The notes below the pieces were generated by a model. It searched no databases, had not been told where the DNA came from, and saw only the letters and a list, made by a program, of their open reading frames with translations. DNA of 64,000 bases, taken from the NCBI GenBank assembly GCA_002794775.1, contig NBAY01000023.1:372001-436000 (forward strand), read 5' to 3'. Of this stretch, positions 1 through 11,830 are shown piece after piece. Source of the DNA: Porodaedalea pini. Taxonomy: Eukaryota > Basidiomycota > Agaricomycetes > Hymenochaetales > Hymenochaetaceae. Within the stretch, counting starts at the first letter, position 1; every line of letters begins with the position of its first letter. The position numbers and the translations under genes are program-made.

Positions 1-2069
1 GTGACCGCTCTTGCCTACTAGTTTATACGACCAAAGTATCCATTTGTTCGGCCGAAAATCCTGATGCTAATACTTGGGAGCACTGAGGAAAGCGACGGAG
101 GCAGAAAGAGCAATTCGCAAGTCGAGCGTACTTCGATCTTCGTAACAACCCGCACATGCCCGAATCAAGACAGGAAGAAGACAGAAGCATTAGCCCTTTG
201 CTTCTCGGACTGGCCAATTGTGACCCATGAAGGACGGCATCGCGGCGCTACGAGCGACAACAGAGATCGGTATCACCACCCGCAGCAATCAACCCCCTTT
301 CTTGAGGACGGAGATGGGCGGGCGGTACTAGAGCTGCTGTGCAACACTGAGTTCCCTCTCTTCAGACTGTCGAATTTGCAAATAAATTTCAAATATACTG
401 CTCGAACAATAGGCTAATAGCATGTCCGCGTCGGAACAGATTACAGACAGGCGAGAAAGCCTGTCCGAGGTGTGTGAGTCGGGGAGGTTAGGGAAGCCGG
501 TCTTGGAGGATGGTTTCGAAATCGACGAACTTCATCAACTATCCGTACAAAGTGTTGCACTCGTAGATGGTGAGATAGATGGTCTTGCGTTCAGAAGCGC
601 AGTGCAGAGCTCGAGGACGCGTTGCCTACCGAAAGATCCTGAACCTCGAGAAATTTCCCAAGTTAGTGTTGACCAGCAGGCGGTGCTTCCGAGTTTAGTG
701 CTTGTGCATCAACTATCAAGAGCCATGCTCCTAAAGGTATAAACAAGCACGTAAACAAGAGGAGATGTGGATTGTGAACGGAAGCGTGTATTAGGCGCAG
801 GCGCAGGTGCACAACACAGCAGACTGTGTACACGCAACATTCCAGGTAACCCTCACACCTCGGGGAGCTGAAATAAACTGAGCCGAGTTCGCCGGTGTCG
901 TGGCTCAGGACACTGCGCCCTGTTCAGCGGAGAAGAGTCCGAAGACAGGCATATCGCCGAGCGGAACAACAAGGAATGCCAAAGTAGCATGTCACCTCTG
1001 AATAGCCGCGGAGAATCCGTTCGACAGCCATCGAGAGCCGAAGAGTTGAGAAACCGTCGACGCGATCGGCCATGCATCGAGCATCAGCGCGTACGCACGC
1101 ATATTTCGACAGGCACGTCAGTCGCTAGAGAAAGCAAACAATGCAGCAAACTCACTGAGCAATTCGCGAGACCGATTAATCCTAGAATCCGAAATTTTCA
1201 GGATCGCGCTCGCCGGGAGACATTTTGCGGTTCGGTAAGTAAATGGTCCGGCAGCAAGTCCAGATCAAACTATATGGGCGAGCCGATGCATCGACCACGG
1301 CTCCGAGATCAAGTTGCAAGACCGAGTATTACATCATGCATGTCGATGTGTATCTCCATTACTGAGGGTATGCAGCTAATCTCGACAGGTAAATGGTATA
1401 GGCATGGGCGGAACCATGCTTTGCGAGGCGTTGCACCGACGAGCCATCAATAATTGCATCATTTTCGTCATTAAAATCTCGGGTGAGCGATGGCGACCTT
1501 CACGCTAACCGCTCGTGAGCACTCAAGGAAAGACGCCATAACGTTTGGCGGTTCGGCGTTATGATCAACTGGAATTTTGCAAAGGCCGAGAGTTGGGCAA
1601 GGACGGACAGAAACTAGAATTGCGCAGTTTCTATCGCTCGAAGTTACAGAGACAGAAAAGGAGAAACAGAGCGGCCGTCTATCGTGTAGCCCGTAGTCAT
1701 CCAGAGCGCTTTAAGAGCGTTCACCGTGGACAATCCCTGTGAGTTGCTATTGATCATAGCACATATACGTCCTGGTGTCAACCAGCCTTTGAGTCTTGAG
1801 TTACTTCAGGCTGTTCCCCATTAGTATTTTGGTTCATCAAGTACCCTCATACATACGAGCGCCAGTAAAGCAGACTTCGCAAGTTAAATAAATTCGAAGT
1901 AGATGAACCTGGAGGTGGTGACGAAAAATATCAACTTCAAAGTTCTTTGATAGTAAGTCACGTGTAAAACTGTACAGTTTTGTCGATCTCTTTCCGATCC
2001 GCTGGAATCCCTGGAAAACCGAAAGAAAAGGGATTTAGACTCAAGACCGTCAGAGGCCCACCGTCCGCC
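1..2069. other. No recognisable gene
   Basis: Only short overlapping reading frames are present on both strands. None shows a recognisable domain, a consistent GT-AG exon chain or a credible start. The stretch may hold the 5' leader of RPL38 at its right end and degraded sequence elsewhere. Confidence 0.5.
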
Positions 2070-2533
2070 ATGGTAGGTGTTCGCCATAGCTAAACACAGT
2101 GTAACTTGCACAATGCTGATGGTACTATACTATTGTGTAGCCGAAGCAAATTACCGAGATCAAGCAGTTCATCGAGTTCGCGCGGATGAAGGATGCCAGA
2201 GGTCAGTGAAACTACCAATTTGCGCCCAATTCGAATTATCATCGTACTCATTTTTCTCTTCTCTCGCGTTTCTGTGTTCTTTTGGCGGATGTAGCGGTGC
2301 GCATCAAGCGGAACGTGAACGGGACGAAGCTCAAGCTGCGGCGCTCGAGGTTCCTATACACGCTCCATATCAAGGACGACGAGAAGGCCGATAAGCTCAA
2401 GCAGAGCTTGCCTCCTGGTGCGTTCTTCCCTGTAGTGCTATCATCTAAGCGCACGGCAGTCTAACGTAGTTTATTTGGTTTATTTGCAGGTCTCACTGTC
2501 GAGGAAATCTCCCCAGCTCCGAAGCGGAAGTAA
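2070..2533 (+). CDS. RPL38: 60S ribosomal protein eL38
   Basis: Structural protein of the large cytosolic ribosomal subunit. Four exons, 2070-2072, 2141-2201, 2295-2417 and 2490-2533, join in frame to 76 residues, close to the roughly 70 of the family. Family landmarks seen are [15 protein letters not shown] near the N-terminus, SRFLYTL in the middle and [12 protein letters not shown] before the C-terminus. Exon 1 supplies only the ATG codon and is followed directly by a GTAGGT donor; the other introns start GTCAGT and GTGCGT and end TAG or CAG. The start was chosen because it is the only ATG that splices to the conserved PKQIT segment. Family membership is clear; exon 1 is inferred from splice signals. 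Confidence 0.93.
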
Positions 2534-3655
2534 AGGCGTGCCCGAGCGGTCCCCTTTTCTTCTTCCATCATTATCTTTTTCTCGACTTTTCTCGATATAC
2601 GACTCGCAGGTCGTCTTGATGGAGGTGGTTCTGGTGTTGTGCCATGCGGTGTCGGTGTGATGGAGGATACTACTGTTATGTTTATGCGTGTTCCCATCGG
2701 GTATGTCCAACCAAAAACGATTGTATTTCCTTTTCTCCCGCAATTGGCAACGCGCGTACGCGTCCACCCCAGGAGCAAATTTCGATCTGCTCTCATGACT
2801 TCTGGCATCGAGCTGTAATCATTTACTAGAACTCGAATTCTGGGGTGCTTGGCTGCGTCTCCATTTGCTCGTGCCATTGCAAATGATCGTCATCCTATTG
2901 AGCCTAGTCCAGTCCTTCCTCCGAGCAACTGGGTCGCGCGTCCTTTCTACACTCCCCTTGGGTCTATCTCAAGGGAGGTCCAAGATTGCAAATCAAACTC
3001 CAAGATTTCACCTCGGGCTCAGCTATCAGACAGGCCTAGACACATCATCTCCTAGTCCCGGAATGGTCTGCGCCGTGTTAGCTATTTGAAAACCTTTCCT
3101 CCAAGTATACAGCGAGAAGGTTAATAAAAGTCCGCTTTGAACGTCATGAAGAAGGCGTTCTCTATGATCAATGCATAGCCGAAACATTGTTCGCACGCGA
3201 TTGCTGACCCATAAATCTCACAAGTGCGCCGGAGCGAAACGTGATAAGAATGCATGAATGTATTGACAATGTGACGTGATAGTGTACAATGTGAAGGGGC
3301 AAGAAAGAAATGACAGCAACACTTGGGTACATGGAAGAAGGCGCAAAGAATAGCAAGATATTGGAGTCGTGGGACGTAGAAGATGTCGTAGAAAAAGGAA
3401 GTAAGACGAGAGAGTGATGATATGTATGCAAAGGCGTACTGTGTTTTGTCTATGGTGTGGAAAATAGGGTAAAGGCGAAGGGAACAGGATAAGGTCTGAA
3501 GGGCGAGAGTCCATTGAAATCATAGCAAGAAAGCCTTCATGATCAGGCGGCAAAACGAGGAGACATAACCTGCATATTGAGGGAATGGTGAGTTGAAATC
3601 ATTCACAGTACAACCTGAACATTGGTGCTCACTGTAGAAGAAAAAGAGTACAGAA
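2534..3655. other. Intergenic, no gene recognised
   Basis: Holds the RPL38 3' region and the 3' side of a weak minus-strand gene. Frames on both strands are short and low in complexity. Nothing recognisable seen. Confidence 0.5.
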
Positions 3656-4362
3656 TCATTCCATACCCTTCGGTACTTTCTGCAACGAGCCAAAACACAC
3701 ACAAAAGAACGACTGCATCGCACCGGCACCTCTCCTTACGATCTTTGCGATACGCCGGCCCTCTCGCTCGAGCCTACTCACAGGCAGCGCAGCATGCGTG
3801 CGGTCCATACTCGGGTCGAGGTCGAGATACAGCACAAGTGGATTCTCCCGCGAGGACCCGCAGCCGCCCGCATGAAGGCGCAAAGGAACGTCGGGTACGG
3901 CTAGTCTGAACGCTGGATCATCGGGTAGAGTTTTCCGGCCATAAGGGGAATGCGAGTATGCCGAGCGTGCGGGCGAAGAAGTGTAGAGCTTCGCGCGTGT
4001 GTAGTGAATGCCCTCCCGGTTACATATGCAGTGGACGTAGTCTACGGCGAGGCCCGGAGACAGGACTCGACTCGCGTGCAGGAACGATAGCGAGTCGTCC
4101 TCCGTATCAATTGGGTAGAACGAGTTGTATGGCGCGTTGTAGGTCACTGCGGTGGCATTTCAGAAAAACCCCGCAAATTCATTATATATCTGTAACTCAC
4201 ACAAACGGTAGTAGACTACAAAACACGACAAATCAGAGGATGTTGAAAAGGTAGAACAGCGCTCGCACCTTTATCCCCACGACTTGACTTTTCGCCGTAA
4301 CCGCTTGCACTCGAGATCGCCGAGTTCGAGCGAACATATGAACGACGTGTTGCCTGGCTCAT
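3656..4362 (-). CDS. Hypothetical protein, two exons
   Basis: No family recognised. On the minus strand an exon running down to 4269 joins across a 122-nt intron (donor GTGCGA, acceptor CAG, 4147-4268) to a long exon at 4146-3656, keeping one frame. The first ATG in the upstream exon is at 4362, but that frame stays open further upstream to a stop near 4491 and includes an acidic run of six Asp, so an extra 5' exon is possible. From the ATG the product is about 194 residues, mixed in composition, with no signal peptide or membrane segment visible. The spliced frame is the only support, so it could be spurious. Confidence 0.35.
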
Positions 4363-4711
4363 TATTGCATATACGCGCGTTTTAGAGAGGTACCGACGCG
4401 CCAACCACGATTCGTCGTCGTCGTCGTCGTCGATGTCGATAAGACGACTCAGGGGGCGACATGCGGCACGGCATGGTGGCCGAGCTGTGGCGATCTAGCG
4501 GGAAATAATAAATTTGAGACAACTTCCAGTTCCATTCGGCGCGTCCGAGCCTATTTTGGGAGGCTTCCGCGTCTTATCTAAGCTACACTTCCGCATTTGG
4601 GTTCTGTTGCACTCGGTCAGACTTGCGGCCGTTTGCACCACCGTGGCACACTCTCACAAATCCCTCATGAAGAAAAGAGAGACTGAGCATATGCTTTTTT
4701 ACAATGTGCTC

Positions 4712-5293
4712 TCATTTATTCTTTTGCCTGGAGGACCTGCGAAGTTGACCTCTGTTCGACAATTCATCATCGTCAAGTTTGACGTGAGCTAGGAAATACT
4801 CTCGAAAAGCATTGTAATCATACTTCTCTCTACGAACCTGTCGGCTCTTCAATACCTTCTGTGACTTGCCAAAGAGTGGAGCATATGATTTACTCGGCAA
4901 GAACGATTCCAGCTGCGTTATCTTAGCACGAATCTCTTCAACAGTGTTTGACACCGGTGTCACTCCATGCTTTAGGTCCTGTCCTTTAAAGAAACGGTTG
5001 TCGAGGAGCAGGTTTTTCGCCTCAGGTTCTCCGAGATGTATCCTTGCGCACATGATGGCCAGTTCAGATGACCAGACATGATTGGTTTAGCCGATATGAA
5101 AATCTACTTGGTACGTGTAAGCCATACGGTATTGATTTATGTATCTTACTCGCACATTCCAATATTCTTTAGAGTTGAGCTCCTCCCAAATCTTCAATGT
5201 CGTGCATACTTTAACTACAGGTACTAGAAGTGCCATATTGACATGTCTATACAAGCGCATCACTCTCCTGTTTGTGTGCGATTCTGTCATCAT
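4712..5293 (-). CDS. Hypothetical protein, probably two exons
   Basis: No family recognised. Two minus-strand frames, 5293-5087 and 5053-4712, both look protein-like. The upstream one is helix-prone and ends near a GTAAGA donor; the downstream one contains a Glu/Lys-rich helical stretch and ends in a basic tail (RRSSRQKNK). I could not place an acceptor that joins the two in frame, so the intron boundary is uncertain and the gene may be a remnant. It lies between the hypothetical gene at 3.7-4.4 kb and the dead OYE copy. Confidence 0.3.
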
Positions 5294-5604
5294 TGTCCGT
5301 CCGGAAACTCACATGTGTGATATGATGTGCAGGCTTATGACTACATAGTCTGTACTCACCTCCTCCCACGCATCCGGTCAGGGGCACAAGTACGCTGAGC
5401 GGCATTCAACTGAGTGACATACAGTGAGTGAGGGGTTTCTAGTAATGGGGCGACGATGATTGAGACAATAGGGCCAAGTTTAGGAGCCCGGTGCATGCTG
5501 ATGGCACGGTCTGAGTTGACTGTCTGGGACATCCAATGGCGCAAGTGTATCACTTAAGAATGTGACCATATTGTCCAGACACTAATATCATGATTGAAAG
5601 ACCA

Positions 5605-6914
5605 CTAAGCACTAGCACGCGCTGCCTTGTAATTAGCCTCGACCTCGGCATCGGCAAAGCCATAATCAGCGTAACCCTCCGGCTTGCCAGAAGCATAGAA
5701 TAATGCGCGATTATACGGTGTAAATGGTATATTATTTTTGATCCTGACCGGAAGATCGGGCTAGGTACGTAGACGTCCACCAAAGTCAGTAGGCGCGGAT
5801 AACTGAAAACGTAAAACTCACATTCGATATAAAGTAGCGTCCAAAGACGATCAGGTTTCCCTTCTTCTCTGCATCTTCTAATGCAGTCTCAGGGGTATAT
5901 CCGCCCACAGAGAGGTACACAGAGCCATTCTTCTCGCTGTCGGGCCCTTTCCAAATGGCCCGCAAGAAGTCGGTCGACTTGCCTGGGCGCACCCTACGAT
6001 CATCGACACCCGACACACGCGGCTCAGCGACGTGGAGGTACGCAAAGCGGGGATACGCCTCTCGGACACGGCTGACCAAGTACGCAAAAGTGGGTTGCGG
6101 GTGCTCCATGCCCATGTCGTGGAACGTGCCGAAAGGACCTAGACGAAGTGCCGTCCTCTCCTCACCCACGACGCTGGCTATCTTCTTGATGACTTCGAGC
6201 GCGAAGCGCGTGCGGTTCTGCCGCCCCACTGGTCCATGCGCTTGTTGGACATGTCCTGCGTAAACTGATCGACGAGGTAGCCTCCTGTTCTCTGGATCTC
6301 GACACCGTCGAAGCCCGCGCGGAATACTGCGTTATGTGCCGCCGTACCGAAGAGCTCGATGTACTCGAGGATTTCTTCGTGGGTGAGCGGACGTGGCTTG
6401 ATACCTTCCCCCGGACCTGCACGCGGGACCCCAAAGTCAGAAAGCGGAATGTCGGACGCAGACACGAAGGGATGCGGTCCGCCCGGGTTCTCTGGCGAGT
6501 CTGGCTGCACAAGGAAGTCGGGCAAGGCGCAGCGGCCTAGCGGCCAGAGCTGCATGAAGATGTGCGAGCCCTGTGCATGAATAGAATCGACAATCTAGCT
6601 CACCCCTCAGTGACATGCCTAGAGCCGGTATTAAACTTCATTCATACCTTCTTCCAACTCTCTATCTGCCCGTCACTCCAGATACCCGGTACATTAGCGT
6701 AGCCACCAGCCTTCGCGGCGATGAAGGTACCCTCGGTGATCAGGAGAGAACCAGGGATGCTCGCGCGTTGGGTGTAATGGTCCACCATGATGTCCGTCGG
6801 GACATGCGCATCATCGGCACGGAAACGCGTGAGGGGCGCAAGGACCACCCGATGAGAGAGCCTCAGGTTCCCGACGCGAATGGGCTGGAAGAGCTTTGCA
6901 CTTGAGTGAGTCAT
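5605..6914 (-). pseudogene. Old Yellow Enzyme paralogue, inactivated copy
   Basis: Decayed FMN-dependent NADPH dehydrogenase (OYE/NADH:flavin oxidoreductase family). Exons at 6914-6648, 6594-5822 and 5760-5605 follow the layout of the intact copy at 7669-9034, with the third intron of that copy absent. Conserved N-terminal KLFQPIRVGN and VLAPLTRFRAD are present. Two lesions are visible. First, a 7-nt deletion near 6218 breaks the frame in the conserved QWGGSIENR segment, leaving QWGG followed directly by the NR part in another frame. Second, the active-site HGAH of the paralogue is replaced by QRTG (about 6276-6295), removing both His residues that bind the substrate in this family. Tandem duplication followed by loss of function is the simplest reading. 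Confidence 0.85.
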
Positions 6915-7668
6915 CTATGAATGCTGTCGAATATTGAATTATGTCTCCGAGTCCTCACAGTGGTATTCGCCCTTAAGAACTTTCCTGGGAGGGGGGTGAT
7001 CGGGCATCGTGTACAGATGTCGATAGTTCTTGCTAATAGACGTGCATCTCGGTGACAAATTCGTTGATTCTATAGACTGATGAGAGGGGGAAACGATGAA
7101 CGAGCAAGGCAGCATTATTAACTTCCGCCAAAGAGTGATTTATTTTCAGACTCAAACAGAGCTGGGAGATCGGCCATACATCTCGGCCAAGTACACCGAT
7201 TCCGCGCGAAGATGGTGCAATTCTGTGTCCGAGCTTACAATCATCAACTCGTTAAGGGCAGTATTATGAATAGTAGAGCGCTCACTTTAGCCACTCCTTG
7301 AAGTCCAGGTCGAAGATACCACTGAATCGCGTCACGACACTTCTTATCGTTCTAAGTTCCCAGACAGCTACAGGCGCACGTCTCCTGCTGGCCCCTACCA
7401 AGGAAGGCTGCCATGTGAAAGGTGAACATGGCATGCGCACTAGATGGATACGGAGACCCCCATTCCTCGGTCTGTCTTCTAATTTCTCTCCGCGTTGAAC
7501 GCAGCTCCGGTGCAAGTCTGGCGAGCTCAGCGTGTGTGCAATCTTCTCTCTCATTCCATCCTTTTCGAGTAATTCCGAGCAAAACCACTCAACGAAGGAA
7601 GATCAACAACAACCCAGAAATCTCTATTCCAGTCAAACTCTAGAAATTACGAAAGCTATCTAAAGGTT
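6915..7668. other. Intergenic between OYE copies
   Basis: Separates the intact OYE gene's stop from the start of the dead copy. Short frames only; no domain or splice chain recognised. It should hold the former promoter of the dead copy. Confidence 0.5.
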
Positions 7669-9034
7669 AGCACGCGCACGCTCGTCCCTCTTCGCCTTAT
7701 AGAGCGCCTCCGTCTCCGCATCGGCAAATGCATAATCGACATATCCCTCCGGTGTGCCAGAAGCGTAAAACTTTGAGCGGTCGTACGGAGTGAATGGGAT
7801 GTCGTTCTTAATCCGCGCCGGAAGATCGGGCTGGAATAAAAACGTCAGTAATTAAATGGAAGGATTGAAAACCCGTTGACGTACGTTGGAGATATAGTAT
7901 CGTCCGAAGACGATGAGATCGCCCTTCTCCTCTGCGTCTGCGAGAGCGGATTCAGCTGTGTATCCGCCCGCGCTCAGATACACCGAGCCGTTCTTCTCGC
8001 TATCGGGGCCCTTCCAAATGGCGCGAAGGAAGTCGTTCGACTCCCCAGCGAGTACCGTACGTTCGAAGATACCTGCGATGCGTGGCTCGACGACGTGCAG
8101 GTACGCAAAGCGGGGGTAAGCCTCGCGGATTCGGCTGACGAGGTACGCAAAGGTGGGCTGCGGATGCTCCATATGCATCCCTGTCATCATCCCAAACTAG
8201 GTTAGAAAAGGAATGAAGAAAACAGGCGGAGAAGTTTAGGAGCTTACCTTGGATATTGTTGAATGGACTTAGACGAATGGAGGTCCTCTCCTCGCCAACG
8301 ACGCTCACGATCTTCTTGATGGACTCGAGCGCGAAACGCGAACGGTTCTCGATACTCCCACCCCACTGGTCTGTGCGTCTATTGCACGTATCCTGCAAGA
8401 ATTGATCAATGAGGTAGCCGTGTGCGCCGTGGATCTCGACGCCGTCGAATCCTGCACGATTCACCGCGTTATGTGCAGCTTGGCCGAAAAGCTCAATATA
8501 CTCGAGAATCTCATCATGTGTGAGCGGACGCGGGGGAGGGGCGTCCTGGCGATCGGGAAGCGGGACGTCGGATGAGGACACGTATGGATACGGTCCTCCC
8601 GGGTTCTTGGGAGAATCAGGTAATGCAATATTAGCAGCATCGGTTGTACGTCCGAGTTGCCAGAGCTGCATGAAGATATACGATCCCTGCGCGTGGACGG
8701 CATCGGTCACCTAAACATTTTCTGTTAGCATATCTCATGCATGAGATGTCAAGCTATGCGTCCACACCTTCTTCCAAGCCTCGACTTGTGCGTCGCTCCA
8801 TATACCCGGTACATTATTATAACCACCCGCCTTCGCTGCGATAAATGTTGCCTCCGAGATGAGAAGAGAGCCTGGGACGCTCGCACGCTGCGCATAGTAT
8901 TCCGCCATGATATCCGTCGGAACATGAGCCTCGTCCGCACGGAAACGCGTGAGCGGCGCGAGCACAACGCGGTGCGCGAGCTTGAGGTTCCCTACGCGAA
9001 TGGGCTGGAAGAGTTTCGCGCCTAATTGCGGCAT
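7669..9034 (-). CDS. Old Yellow Enzyme / NADPH dehydrogenase
   Basis: Predicted FMN-containing ene-reductase that uses NADPH to reduce activated C=C bonds of enals and enones. Exons 9034-8768, 8710-8248, 8180-7885 and 7830-7669 join in frame to 395 residues, normal for the family (about 370-400). Motifs in order: KLFQPIRVGN at the N-terminus, VLAPLTRFRA, QLWQLGR, the substrate-binding HGAHGYL (HxxH), DQFLQD and QWGGSIENRSRF, then LIVFGRYYISNPDLP near the C-terminus. Introns are 54-67 nt with GT-AG ends. No signal peptide, so probably cytosolic. The start is the first ATG, just ahead of the conserved FMN-barrel strand. It lies in tandem with the dead copy at 5605-6914. Confidence 0.92.
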
Positions 9035-9823
9035 CTGAGGTGAAGATGAGAGATAAAAAGGTAAGTTAAAGAAGTATGCTCCTTCACGACAGCGCTCACC
9101 CTTTTAAAGGCGAACCGAACCTTCAAATATCGATCACTCTAGCCTCTCTAACTCTTACTCATCTTTCCTTCCCAGCTGACAAAACACATGAGAACAGAGC
9201 ACGCAAGCAATCAGAGAACTTACGACCGGATGCAAAAATATAAGTTGAAATCCACAGAGCGGCTAGAGTGAAGCTGTGGGAGAGTGGTCCATCTCTGCTG
9301 GACATGACTTTCAACAAGCTAGAATGCCGCGTGAGCCACAAGGAACGCAGGCGCGAAAGGCAGAATGACTGTAGGCAAGAACTTGCGTAAAGGAAGATGA
9401 CTGCACAAGATTACTCACCGGGTTCATTAGGGTATGAGGGTAGCCGAGTTACCCGGAGACGGTACTTGCAACTGCCGTCAAGTTCTGAACTTGGACTTGA
9501 CGCTGCATGTTGTTAAATGCATAATCTGGATGCTTTGTCTGCTTGTTTCTCGTGACTTCCTCACTACGTAGTCATGCCGTTGGGAACCGTTCCGAAATAT
9601 CGCTAAAGAGCAACCTGACCTGCTGAACATCAAGCGAATAAACCAACCGTTCGTCAATGGTCACTTGACGTAGCTTTGACCTTCTTGACCACTCTCTATA
9701 TCCTTCTGGCATCTAATACCCATAGCTTGGAAGTGCTAATGGCAGCCCAGCTGGCTTCGATGGACAAATTGACGTCGACGACGATTTTCCGGACTCACTT
9801 GGCGGTCCCGCAGTCAGCAGAGT
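9035..9823. other. Intergenic between divergent OYE and GH105 genes
   Basis: Shared upstream region of a minus-strand and a plus-strand gene. Short frames only. Promoters of both genes should lie here; only the TATA-like run near the GH105 start is obvious. Confidence 0.5.
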
Positions 9824-9836
9824 AAATATAATATAC
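9824..9836 (+). promoter_or_regulatory. TATA-like box of GH105 gene
   Basis: The sequence AAATATAATATA ends about 30 nt before the GH105 start codon at 9868. It is A/T-only within otherwise mixed sequence. Position and composition suggest a TATA element; a very short 5' leader would follow. Confidence 0.4.
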
Positions 9837-9867
9837 TTCCTCAACAAGTTCTCGTCCACCTCCTGCC

Positions 9868-11481
9868 ATGTCTAGAATCACCATCTTAGCTGCGCTAGCA
9901 TTATCACTCTCGTCGACACTTAAGACGGCAACAGCTGCTGCTCGTTCTTCCTACGCGATCTGGGCGACCGATTCTGCCATCTCTCGCGGCCAGGGAAATG
10001 GGATCGTGGATGGAGAAGCTGCGGTCAGCTATGAACACGGCGAGTTCCAGTGGGCTCTGAGACTGCTCTATGAATCCACTGGGAACAAGACGTACTACGA
10101 CTACATCAAGAACGGAGCGGATACTGTCTTGAGCGATGATGGAAGCACTATTAGTGGCTACAAGTGCGTTCAGTGTATTCGACTTTGCCTATTCAGCGGT
10201 ACTCATCTATAGTATCTCAGTGTCTCAGAGTATCAACTCGACCCATTGAGATTCGGACCCACGTTCATCTACCTGTGAGTGTAGTTCTCATATCGTCAAG
10301 TTAATAACTTATTTTCCCCCTTTATAAGCTACCATCAGACAGGAGACGAGAAGTACAAAACTGCTGCAGATGTCTACAGAAATCAGCTCAATACCCATCC
10401 CCGTACCGCGGCCGGTCAGTTCTGGCATAAAGAGATATACCCGAACCAAGGATGGTGCGTCTTCACCCCTTCGCTCACAACTCGGATAAAAATCGCTGAT
10501 CATAGAATAAAGGCTTGACGGAGTATACATGGTCTGTCTATACTTTCTAATCTGTGAATTTCTCGTCCCATTTCATCAAACATTTCGTCTTTAACTAGGG
10601 AGATGTGTTCTATGCGGAATACACGAATACTTTTGAATTCGATAACCAAATTGCATGGGGTGGGTTGCATCCTTTTCCTTACATGTAAGAAAACTTACCG
10701 ACAGCTTCTCCTAGATGACGTCAACTTGCAACTCTCATTGATGTACGAGAATACAGTGCAAACCCCGAGCGACGTGAACTATACACTAATACAGGACTCC
10801 TCTACCACGGCTACGATGCCTCCTTCACCGCTTCATGGGCGTCCCCTGACCGCGGGCACTCGCCGGAGGTCTGGGATCGCGCCGTAGGATGGTGCTTCAT
10901 GACGCTCGTCGACCTGCTCGAATTCGTGCCTCCCTCACAAGCCTTGCACACCACTGCGCTGACGCAGCTGCAGATACTCACACCATTTCTCGTCGCGCAG
11001 GCGGATCCGGTATGGTGGCTCGTCGTCACGGAACCCGGGCGCGCAGGGAACTACCATGAGAGCAGCGGAGCGGCTATGTATGTATATTCGTTGCTGAAGG
11101 CGGTGCGGCTTGGGTTTGTGGATGACGCCGACGGGAGTGTGGTGGGCGCGGCGAAGGCTGCATATGCGTACATGGTGGACAACTGGGTCACGGATAACGG
11201 AAATGGGACGATGAACTGGGAGGCCACTGTTGTTGTACGCCCGCCTCTCGTTCTTTACGTCGCTATTTTCTAACCTCCAATTCTTGCGTCATTTTCAGGT
11301 GGGAAGCCTGGACCAAGACGGGAGCTTCGACGTACGCTCGCTTCTGGCACTCCTTTGCGATATTCACGTTTTGACTTTGCTCTTTCTGACGCAGTATTAC
11401 ATCTCACAAGCCGTGGACACTAATGACCTCAAAGGTGTAGCCGCCTTCGTCCTCGCTAGCATTGAGTACGAAAAGCTCTAG
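9868..11481 (+). CDS. GH105 family unsaturated rhamnogalacturonyl hydrolase, secreted
   Basis: Likely removes the unsaturated uronic acid left at the end of pectin fragments after lyase cleavage, outside the cell. Residues 1-24 form a signal peptide with an ALALSLSS core. Nine exons: 9868-10163, 10221-10274, 10329-10454, 10513-10531, 10599-10659, 10715-about 10742, 10794-11234, 11299-11331, 11395-11481. Family landmarks: YQLDPLRFGP, GWLDGVYM (the Asp matches the catalytic Asp of GH105), GLLYHGYD, SPEVWDRAVGWCFMTLVDLLE, NYHESSGAAM and DLKGVAAFVLASIEYE. One problem: exon 6 (DDVNLQLSLM) cannot be joined to exon 7 (GLLYHGYD) in frame with a GT-AG intron, a one-base mismatch. That may be a real frameshift, an unusual splice or a sequence error. 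Confidence 0.85.
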
Positions 11482-11830
11482 GACTTCCGGGCGAGGAGTG
11501 GATGCTATGCTCCATATGTTGTGATTTGCTGCAAGAGCTATACACATCCGAAACGGAGCCTGGCTTGGAATGATTTAATTCTGAGTTGTAGCTCAGTTGC
11601 TATGTTGAATCACCGTCCGCCCGGGCTGGATAGCATAAAACGAAGTCGTGAAACAACATAATACAGTTTCGAATATAGCTCAATTTTGCTATACATACGG
11701 GCCAGCCCACCGTTAGGACATTGTTGTTTGTTTTTCAGATCATGCAAAGTACAGTCACGATGGTTTAAAATCTCGACCAAACCCACCCGCCGACTGTAGT
11801 CTGAAAAGATAACCCAGTCCATACAAGATT
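11482..11830. other. 3' flank of GH105, part of duplicated unit
   Basis: The sequence just after the GH105 stop resembles that after the GH105 remnant at 14067, showing that the duplication runs beyond the coding part. No gene seen. Confidence 0.5.

Noticed and set aside
989..1453. 154-codon plus-strand frame
   Set aside because: No domain, no splice partners, Arg/Ser-rich composition typical of chance frames in GC-rich sequence.
3218..3553. Minus-strand hydrophobic frame of 111 codons
   Set aside because: Low-complexity Leu/Ser/Pro sequence in intergenic DNA; no start context or homologous features.
10603..10887. 94-codon frame across GH105 exons 5-7
   Set aside because: It retains introns and leaves the conserved GLLYHGYD frame; not a separate gene.
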